Positions 1 to 5,997 of a DNA stretch of 7,778 nt are shown here, in pieces. Every line of letters begins with the position of its first letter. The first letter of the stretch is position 1. Origin of the DNA: Ahrensia sp. (GTDB lineage Bacteria; Pseudomonadota; Alphaproteobacteria; Rhizobiales; Rhizobiaceae); contig QILU01000012.1 in assembly GCA_003233475.1 (NCBI GenBank), positions 1-7,778 of the forward strand, read 5' to 3'. A program made the translations under genes and the position numbers. The notes beneath the pieces were generated by a model that made no database searches, was not told where the DNA came from, and saw only the letters and a program-made list of their open reading frames with translations.

Positions 1-622
1 CAATTTTTGCGTAGCCGCCGGTGCCGCCTGAATTACGGCATACTATATGGCTTAGCGCATGGTCTTTCATTAGTTGTGCCTCATCCTGCCAGTTTTCAGA
101 AGGCTTTCCTAATATCAGGGAATGATCCGGGAAAGCCAACGGAGCCGGGGGCTCGTCCACCATGCGAATGAGAAAATGCACGTCCTGGAGGTTTTGAAAG
201 GCTTTCAGGTGTTGCGAGCCTAATGCCAGAAAAACCCGTGCTTCTTTGGGAATGGCGGTGGTTGCGGCCTCAAGGTTTGCGACTTCCTGCCAATTGTCCT
301 TCTCGTGTTTTTCCCACGGGGGGCGGTGGCGGATTTCTAGCGGAATTCCGGCGATCTTCGTTGCGTCTACTGCATTTCGGCTGATTTGCTCGGCGAAGGG
401 GTGGGTCAGATCGAATAGTTTTGTGATGTCATTTTCGTGCAACCATTTCGCCAGTCCTGCCGCGCCGCCAAAGCCGCCAATGCGGGTTTTTCCTGCTATG
501 GGGTCTGGCTCTTTGGTGCGCCCGGCAAGTGATGTGGTGACATCGTGGCCTTTTGCCGCAAGTTCCGCTGCAAGTGCTGTCGCCTCTTTGGTGCCGCCGA
601 GGATGAGAATTTTATCCGACAC
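1..622 (-). CDS. cobK: Precorrin-6A reductase CobK (partial, 3' end cut by window edge)
   Basis: CobK is the NADPH-dependent reductase that converts precorrin-6A to dihydro-precorrin-6 (precorrin-6B) in corrin ring synthesis, in the cytoplasm. I translated the minus strand by hand from a GTG at 622 and the frame stays open to base 1, giving 207 residues. The family is usually about 250 long, so some 40-50 residues lie beyond the left edge. Visible family features are an N-terminal nucleotide-binding start (KILILGGTKEA, residues 4-14), DLTHPFAEQISRNA (71-84) and the RNSGGTGGYAKI motif (196-207) near the end of the family. The GTG start is chosen because it gives the expected N-terminus; it overlaps the end of cbiD by 11 bases, so translation is probably coupled. 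With cbiD frameshifted, that coupling may be impaired. The alternative name CbiJ (anaerobic pathway) cannot be excluded. Confidence 0.93.
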   Translation of the reverse strand, partial: MSDKILILGGTKEATALAAELAAKGHDVTTSLAGRTKEPDPIAGKTRIGGFGGAAGLAKWLHENDITKLFDLTHPFAEQISRNAVDATKIAGIPLEIRHRPPWEKHEKDNWQEVANLEAATTAIPKEARVFLALGSQHLKAFQNLQDVHFLIRMVDEPPAPLAFPDHSLILGKPSENWQDEAQLMKDHALSHIVCRNSGGTGGYAKI

Positions 623-1708
623 GGGCAAGCACTTTTCCCTGGCGATCAATCGCGATTATTTCCACTTTCACCGGGGCATCCCGTAAGGTGTGTTGGGCGG
701 TTCCAAGAGCTTTTTTTGCAATCGCCTGGGGCAGGTCAAGTTTCATTTTTTGAGTCATTTCAAGAACTTCTGCCGCAGTGTTGGCATTTAGAATCTGTTG
801 CTTCTCAAGTTGATTCAAGTTTTTATTGTAAGTGGCGCGCATTAGTTTGTTTATTTCAACGGCCAGCCACTCAAAATCGATCTGCGAGCGCCCTGAATGA
901 AGATCGAGCGCGCCTTGCGCCATTTTTGTGAGTTTAGCAAAACCACCGGCAATCGTAATGTTGGGAATCGGGTGAGCGCGCAAATATTTCAGCACTCCAC
1001 CGGCGAAGTCCCCCATATCCAACAGGGCAAATTCCGGCAGGTTGTATATTTTCTGGGCCGCATCTTCAGAAGTTGAACCGGTGGCGGCGATGACCCGGTT
1101 GAATTTTGCAGCCCGTGCCACATCAATGCCGCGATGGATGGAGGCTATCCAGGCGGAGCAGGAAAACGGGTGTACAATGCCTGTCGTGCCCAATATGGAA
1201 ATACCGCCAACAATCCCCAGCCGAGGGTTCCAGGTCTGTTTGGCGATGTTCTCGCCATCAGGAACGCTGATGGTGATTTCAACATCGGGGGAAATGCCCT
1301 GTTCCTCACATATCTGCTGGACGACTTCTGTCATCATTTTGCGAGGCATAGGGTTGATGGCCGGTTCTCCAACAGAAATGGGCAGTCCGGCCTTTGTCAC
1401 CATGCCCACCCCTTCACCGGCTTTGAAGATAATGCCTTGCGGGCGATAATGGTTGCCCCGTGGGTAACGTCGGGGTCATCTCCTGCATCTTTAACAATGC
1501 CAACGGCGGCTGATTTAGTATCGAACCTTTCAATACTTAAAGGGAAGTGCGGGGTTTCGCCCTTGGGCAGTTTTATGGATACCGGATCGGGGAACTCTCC
1601 CGTAATCAAAGCGGTGAGTGCGGCTTTGGTGGCGGCAGTGGCGCAGGCACCGGTGGTCCAGCCACGGCGCAATGTGCCTTCAGGTTTGTGGTTTCGCTCA
1701 ACACTCAT
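612..1708 (-). pseudogene. cbiD: cbiD, cobalt-precorrin-5B C1-methyltransferase, split by an apparent one-base frameshift
   Basis: CbiD uses S-adenosylmethionine to methylate C1 of (cobalt-)precorrin-5B. The N-terminal part reads from ATG 1708 and carries the family start RRGWTTGACATAATKAAL (residues 14-31) and DAGDDPDVTHGA (74-85). After residue 90 it leaves the family and stops at 1397-1399. The rest lies in the next frame: its first residues, GIIFKAGEGVG, begin near 1437, upstream of the first ATG of that frame at 1409. It continues with KAGLPISVGEPAINPMPR, ILGTTGIVHPFS, LLDMGDFAGG and IAGGFAKLTKMAQG to the stop at 612. Adding one base between about 1435 and 1444 gives an unbroken 365 residues, the normal family size. 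The rest of the frame is undamaged, so this is either a recent mutation or a sequence error. A start at GTG 1747 is possible but adds 13 residues that do not resemble the family. No Shine-Dalgarno is evident before 1708. Confidence 0.88.
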
Positions 1709-1782
1709 AATTGGCTTATAGGCGACATGGGCAGGGCGTAAAAGCACTGGTTTTCTTGTTTCCGTTGCCCCATAAATATCCC
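1709..1782. promoter_or_regulatory. Divergent intergenic region between cbiD and cobA
   Basis: These 74 bases lie between the divergent starts of cbiD (1708, minus) and cobA (1783, plus), so promoters for both transcripts are expected in or near them. On the minus strand there is a TATAAG at 1720-1715, with a weak TTTTAC 17 bases upstream. A promoter there would start transcription at about the cbiD ATG, which would make the message leaderless. No convincing plus-strand promoter pair was seen. I found no B12 box or long structured leader. Function is inferred from position only. Confidence 0.4.
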
Positions 1783-2619
1783 ATGGATATTCAGTTGAAA
1801 AATTTGCCAGTTTTTGACCCCGGATGGGTTTGGCTGGTTGGGGCCGGGCCGGGTGATCCGGGCTTGCTCACCCTGCATGCGGTGAACGCCATGCGCCAGG
1901 CTGATGTGGTGGTGTATGATGCGCTGGTTCATGAAAGCATTTTGGCAATGGCGCCCGCTAACGCCCACTTGGAATATGCCGGGAAGCGGGGGGGCAAGCC
2001 TTCGCTAAAGCAGCGCGATATTTCTTTGAAACTGGTGGAATTTGCCAAGGCCGGAAAACGGGTTTGCCGACTGAAGGGGGGAGACCCCTTTGTGTTCGGG
2101 CGGGGCGGTGAAGAGGCGTTGACACTGGTGGAGCACGGTATTCCCTTTCGTATTATTCCGGGAATATCTGCGGGTATTGGTGGTTTGGCCTATGCTGGAA
2201 TTCCTGTTACCCACCGGGATATCAACCAAAACGTTACTTTTCTGACTGGCCATGATGCCGGAGGCGTTGTTCCAGACGGGATGGATTGGGATGCAATCGC
2301 CAAGGGCTCTCCGGTTCTTGTTATGTATATGGCGATGAAACACGCAAAGCCCATTGCGGCGCGGTTGCTGGCTGCGGGCCGAAGTGCAGATGAACCCATC
2401 GCCTTTGTTTGCAATGCCACCACAGACGATATGCAGGTTCACGAAACAACACTTGGGAATATTGGTGATCTGGAGGCCCTTGGATTGGCGCCGCCTGCAA
2501 TTGTGGTGCTGGGGGAAGTGGTTCGCTTGCGCGAAGCGCTGGACTGGATGGGCGCATTGGAAGGGCGCAAGTTAAAGGCCGACCCGCTTGGTACGCGCCA
2601 CGATACCAAAAGCGCTTGA
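1783..2619 (+). CDS. cobA: Uroporphyrinogen-III C-methyltransferase (SUMT), CobA type
   Basis: This enzyme transfers two methyl groups from S-adenosylmethionine to uroporphyrinogen III to make precorrin-2, the branch point into cobalamin and siroheme. At 278 residues it has the length of single-domain SUMT, without the CysG oxidase/ferrochelatase domain. Family motifs are VGAGPGDPGLLTL (19-31), VYDALV (44-49), RLKGGDPFVFGRGGEE (96-111), PGISAGIGGLAYAGIPVTHR (126-145) and VLVMYMAMK. The ATG at 1783 was chosen because the family consensus begins shortly after it (PGWVWLVGAGPGDPG). An in-frame TTG at 1711 would add 24 residues unlike the family and nearly abut the cbiD start. No good ribosome binding site precedes the ATG. 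It is the first gene of the plus-strand run, with cobB 8 bases after its stop. Its place among cob genes points to corrin rather than siroheme use. Confidence 0.95.
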   Translation: MDIQLKNLPVFDPGWVWLVGAGPGDPGLLTLHAVNAMRQADVVVYDALVHESILAMAPANAHLEYAGKRGGKPSLKQRDISLKLVEFAKAGKRVCRLKGGDPFVFGRGGEEALTLVEHGIPFRIIPGISAGIGGLAYAGIPVTHRDINQNVTFLTGHDAGGVVPDGMDWDAIAKGSPVLVMYMAMKHAKPIAARLLAAGRSADEPIAFVCNATTDDMQVHETTLGNIGDLEALGLAPPAIVVLGEVVRLREALDWMGALEGRKLKADPLGTRHDTKSA

Positions 2620-2627
2620 ACGGAATT

Positions 2628-3935
2628 ATGGCACGGGGATTACTAATTGCGGCACCTCATTCCGGCAGCGGAAAGACGACGATCACACTTGGGTTGTTGC
2701 GCGCGCTGCGCCACCGTGGCGAAGCGCTGAGGCCGATGAAGGCGGGGCCCGATTTTATTGACCCCGCATTTCACACCTTCGCTGCGGGAAGTGCATGCAT
2801 TAATCTTGATCCATGGGCTATGCGGTCGCAATTAATTGAAACGCTCGCAACGCCGCCTGACGATAATTCAATGCTCGTTGTGGAAGCCATGATGGGGCTG
2901 TTTGATGGTGCGGCGGATGGAACGGGTTCTGCGGCCGATCTTGCTCAACATTTAAGTTTGCCCGTGGTGCTGGTGGTGGATGCGGCAAAACAATCCCATT
3001 CAATTGCGGCTTTGGTTTCAGGTTTTCAAAATTATCGATCCGGTGTGAATGTGGCCGGTGTCATATTGAACAAGGTGGGCAGCGCCCGCCATGAGGCCAT
3101 GTTGCGCGAGGCGTTGAAGCCGCTTTCAATTCCAGTCGTTGGAGTTGTGATGCGGGACAACAAACTTGAATTGCCCTCCCGTCATCTGGGCCTTGTTCAA
3201 GCCGGGGAACACGGGGCGCTGGAGCAATTTGTTGAACATGCTGCAAAGGTGATGGAAACCAGCCTGGATATGGATTTTCTGACCCAACTCACTTGTGACA
3301 TTCCCGGCGACATTCCAAGGGGTAATCGAGTTCAGGTTATGGCCCCGCCCGCTCAAACAATTGCAATTGCGCGGGATGAGGCGTTTGCATTTTTTTACCC
3401 TCATCTTTTGAACGGATGGCAGGAACAGGGGGCAAGCCTGTCATTTTTTTCCCCGCTTAATAATGAAGCGCCTGCCGATGATTGCGAATTTGTATTTCTC
3501 CCGGGGGGCTATCCGGAGCTTCACGGGGGCAGGCTTGCCGGAAATACGAAGTTTCTGGATGGGTTACGCCTGGCTGTCGGGCGGGGTGCATTTGTATATG
3601 GAGAGTGCGGGGGATATATCGTGCTCGGCAAATCGATGGTGGACGCTAAGGGCGTTCGTCATAATATGGCCAATCTGTTGCCCCTTGAAACAAGCTTTGA
3701 GAAGCGCAAGTTTCATCTGGGTTATCGGCTTGCTACAACGCTGACCGATTTTCCCCTTGCACCGAAGGGTTCAATTCTCACGGCCCATGAATTTCATTAC
3801 ACAAGTGCGTTGCATGAAGGTGAAGGCGATCGACTTTTTCAAGTGGAAGATGCCCGTGGGGAAAACCTGGGTGCCTGTGGTTTGCGGCATAACACTGTGG
3901 CAGGGTCGTATATGCATATCATTGACCGGCGTTGA
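2628..3935 (+). CDS. cobB: Cobyrinic/hydrogenobyrinic acid a,c-diamide synthase CobB
   Basis: CobB is an ATP- and glutamine-dependent amidotransferase that amidates the a and c carboxylates of (hydrogeno)cobyrinic acid. The protein has 435 residues, as usual for the family. The N-terminal ATP-binding domain starts with a P-loop, APHSGSGKTT (9-18), followed by MKAGPDFIDPAFH (37-49) and VEAMMGLFDG. The C-terminal glutaminase-like domain shows FVFLPGGYPELHGGRLAGN (from residue 288), the nucleophile Cys327 in GECGGYIVLG, AHEFHYT, and the final His430 in AGSYMHII. All expected catalytic residues are present. The ATG at 2628 is preceded by a weak purine stretch. An in-frame TTG at 2616 overlaps the cobA stop and would add four residues, so it remains possible. 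Sequence alone does not separate CobB (aerobic) from CbiA (anaerobic); the name follows the context. Confidence 0.95.
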   Translation: MARGLLIAAPHSGSGKTTITLGLLRALRHRGEALRPMKAGPDFIDPAFHTFAAGSACINLDPWAMRSQLIETLATPPDDNSMLVVEAMMGLFDGAADGTGSAADLAQHLSLPVVLVVDAAKQSHSIAALVSGFQNYRSGVNVAGVILNKVGSARHEAMLREALKPLSIPVVGVVMRDNKLELPSRHLGLVQAGEHGALEQFVEHAAKVMETSLDMDFLTQLTCDIPGDIPRGNRVQVMAPPAQTIAIARDEAFAFFYPHLLNGWQEQGASLSFFSPLNNEAPADDCEFVFLPGGYPELHGGRLAGNTKFLDGLRLAVGRGAFVYGECGGYIVLGKSMVDAKGVRHNMANLLPLETSFEKRKFHLGYRLATTLTDFPLAPKGSILTAHEFHYTSALHEGEGDRLFQVEDARGENLGACGLRHNTVAGSYMHIIDRR

Positions 3936-3971
3936 AAAGATTCGATTGCGGGAAAAATTAAGGGCGAGACA

Positions 3972-4979
3972 ATGAACGAAATTTTGCATGGTGGCAGATT
4001 GGATGAAGCTGTGGAGCGTTTTGGCGGGCCGCGCTCAAAATGGCTGGATCTCTCTACCGGGATTAACCCCGTCTCATATCCCGTTAGGGAAATTCCCAAA
4101 CCGGTGTGGAATTCACTGCCGGATACGGAAGCATGGAACAATGCGGCAGATGCGGTGCGTGCGGCTTACGAATTACACCCGAGCGCTGCGGTATCTTTAG
4201 CACCGGGAACCCAGAGCCATATTCAAACTCTACCTATGTTGTTCAAACCCCAACCGGTAGCGATTGTGGGCTTTAGCTATCAGGAGCACGGGGTTTGCTG
4301 GAAGCGGGGGGGGCATGATGTCTTTGTCACTGACGGTTTGGAAAGTGCCGAAAGCACAGCGCGAATTGTTATCGCGGTTAATCCCAACAATCCGGACGGG
4401 CGAATATTGGATCGAAAGGAGCTTATCGGGTTAGCTCGACGGCTGGGAGCCAAGGGTGGCTTGCTGGTGGTCGACGAAAGTTTTGCAGATGTGGCGCCCA
4501 ATGCAAGTGTTGCTGATCAGACCGGGCGTGATGGTCTGCTGGTTTTGCGGTCCCTAGGAAAATTTTATGGCCTGCCGGGCGCTCGGTTTGGTGCGGCTCT
4601 GGGCGCGGATATCCTGATAAGGCGGATGGAAGAGATGCTGGGCCCATGGGCAGTTTCCGGTCCGGCGTTGCATTTGGCAACAGCCGCTTTGAACGATAAG
4701 AGATGGTATCGCAAGACTCGCAAGAAGTTGAACCAAGGGCGGGAGAAGTTGGAAGAAATACTGATCTCCAATGGTCATGAGGTGGTCGGTGGGACGGGTC
4801 TGTTTGTGCTCTCCAAACATGCAAATGCCGGGGAGGTTTGGGAGCATCTGGCGGAAGCAAAAATTCTTGCCCGCTCATTCGTTGGGAAACCAGAATGGTT
4901 GCGGTTTGGGTTGCCCGGCTCAAAATCGGCGTTTAATCGACTGAACAAAGTTCTGGCGAATTTTCCTTCCCCGGAATAA
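3972..4979 (+). CDS. cobC: Threonine-phosphate decarboxylase CobC (PLP-dependent aminotransferase fold)
   Basis: This enzyme decarboxylates L-threonine O-3-phosphate to (R)-1-aminopropan-2-yl phosphate, the linker that CobD attaches to adenosylcobyric acid. The protein has 335 residues and the class I/II aminotransferase fold. Visible are DLSTGINPVSYPV near the N-terminus (substrate loop typical of CobC/CobD-type decarboxylases), VNPNNPDGR (136-144), VDESFADV (167-174, with the PLP-ring aspartate Asp168), and RSLGKFYGLPGARFG with the Schiff-base lysine Lys197. A C-terminal WLRFGLPG carries Arg311, the likely carboxylate-binding residue. The ATG at 3972 is preceded by a purine-rich AGGGCGAG at suitable distance. 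It lies 36 bases after cobB and 34 before cobD, consistent with one operon. Histidinol-phosphate aminotransferase is a relative, but the N-terminal motif and neighbours favour CobC. An 8-G run at 4306-4313 lies inside the frame without breaking it. Confidence 0.93.
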   Translation: MNEILHGGRLDEAVERFGGPRSKWLDLSTGINPVSYPVREIPKPVWNSLPDTEAWNNAADAVRAAYELHPSAAVSLAPGTQSHIQTLPMLFKPQPVAIVGFSYQEHGVCWKRGGHDVFVTDGLESAESTARIVIAVNPNNPDGRILDRKELIGLARRLGAKGGLLVVDESFADVAPNASVADQTGRDGLLVLRSLGKFYGLPGARFGAALGADILIRRMEEMLGPWAVSGPALHLATAALNDKRWYRKTRKKLNQGREKLEEILISNGHEVVGGTGLFVLSKHANAGEVWEHLAEAKILARSFVGKPEWLRFGLPGSKSAFNRLNKVLANFPSPE

Positions 4980-5013
4980 ATTGAGCCAGCGATAAATCGG
5001 GTTCAATAAGTTC

Positions 5014-5997
5014 ATGGCTGTTCTAATCTTGGCTCTAATTGTGGATCTGCTGATTGGGGATCCAAAATCGCTGTGGCAACGCCTGCCGCACCCGGTTGCG
5101 TTGTTCGGGAAAGTCATTGATTTTTTTGATCGCAATCGCAGCGCGCTAAAATTCGATCGTTTGGGGGAGAAGGATGGAAATGAACCGGGGTTCATTGCCG
5201 GGCTTATCCTACTGGGCGTTCTGCTTTTGATAAGCGGCGCTGCCGGGGAAATTTTGAACTTTATTTCAAAACAATCCTGGCAACTGGGAATGGCACTTGA
5301 AGTGGTGGTTGTGGCCGTTCTGATTGCCCAAAAAAGCCTTTATGAACACGGGCGCCGGGTGATTGATGCCCTGCGAAACGGCGGGGTGATAGAGGGGCGC
5401 AAAGCGGTTTCATTCATGGTGGGGCGGGATGTTTCCCAACTGGATGAGAGCGGTATTTCGAAGGCAGCGATTGAGAGTGTGGCTGAGAATTTTTCTGACG
5501 GGGTTGTGGCGCCGGCGTTGTGGTATGCGGCTTTCGGTCTGCCGGGAATATTGTTTTATAAAGCTGTCAACACCGCGGATTCAATGATCGGTCACCGCAC
5601 GGTTAAATATGAAAATTTCGGCAAAGGGGCTGCCGTTTTGGATGATTGGATGAACTGGCCTGCGGCGCGATTAAGTTCGTTAATTATTGTGTTGGCTGTT
5701 GCTGTGGGCCGGGGGGGCAAGCTGGCGAAGACTGTCTGGCAGATAACTTTTCGGGATGCGCCCTTGCATCTTTCACCCAATGCCGGTTGGCCGGAAGCGA
5801 GTTTTGCATCAGCATTGGGCCTGTCGCTGGGTGGCCCGCTCAGGTATGGCGAGCGAATTCTTGAGGCCGCAATTTTGAACGGGGAAGGGCGAGAAATCGC
5901 CAATGTCGCCGACATTGAACGGAGCTTACGACTTTTTCTCCGCTGCTGCTTTTGCCTGCTAGCCTTGTGCGTGTCTGTCTGGTTTCTTCTTCGCTAA
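5014..5997 (+). CDS. cobD: Adenosylcobinamide-phosphate synthase CobD/CbiB (membrane protein)
   Basis: This inner-membrane enzyme joins aminopropanol phosphate to the f side chain of adenosylcobyric acid, giving adenosylcobinamide phosphate. It is the partner step to CobC just upstream. The 327 residues match the family length of about 310-330. Motifs seen are DLLIGDP (11-17), LPHPVALFGK (24-33), GRDVSQLD (137-144), AAIESVAENFSDGVVAPALW (151-170), KAVNTADSMIGHRT (183-196) and SPNAGWPEASFASALGLSLGG (254-274). Hydrophobic segments at about 1-13, 58-76, 90-107, 164-182, 218-232 and 309-325 suit a multi-spanning protein. The ATG at 5014 gives the expected N-terminus. The stop codon shares four bases with the end of the convergent hydrolase gene. 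The same symbol cobD is used in Salmonella for the decarboxylase; here it follows Pseudomonas denitrificans usage (CbiB function). Confidence 0.95.
   Translation: MAVLILALIVDLLIGDPKSLWQRLPHPVALFGKVIDFFDRNRSALKFDRLGEKDGNEPGFIAGLILLGVLLLISGAAGEILNFISKQSWQLGMALEVVVVAVLIAQKSLYEHGRRVIDALRNGGVIEGRKAVSFMVGRDVSQLDESGISKAAIESVAENFSDGVVAPALWYAAFGLPGILFYKAVNTADSMIGHRTVKYENFGKGAAVLDDWMNWPAARLSSLIIVLAVAVGRGGKLAKTVWQITFRDAPLHLSPNAGWPEASFASALGLSLGGPLRYGERILEAAILNGEGREIANVADIERSLRLFLRCCFCLLALCVSVWFLLR

Noticed and set aside
246..931. Plus-strand open frames of 146 and 128 codons at the left end
   Set aside because: They are antisense to cobK and the 3' part of cbiD, whose translations match their families throughout.
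1425..1450. Programmed ribosomal frameshift in cbiD
   Set aside because: A -1 shift would restore the frame, but there is no X-XXY-YYZ slippery heptamer and I saw no clear downstream stem or pseudoknot. CbiD is not known to me to use frameshifting.
1134..1721. Plus-strand 195-codon open frame opposite cbiD
   Set aside because: It lies antisense to clearly conserved CbiD sequence and its translation resembles no family. It is a shadow of the real gene.
1711..1782. cobA starting at TTG 1711, adding 24 residues
   Set aside because: The extra residues do not fit the family N-terminus and the TTG has no ribosome binding site. ATG 1783 gives the expected protein.
1709..1782. Cobalamin riboswitch upstream of cobA or cbiD
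   Set aside because: The gap is far shorter than a cobalamin riboswitch (about 200 bases), and no B12 box was found on either strand.
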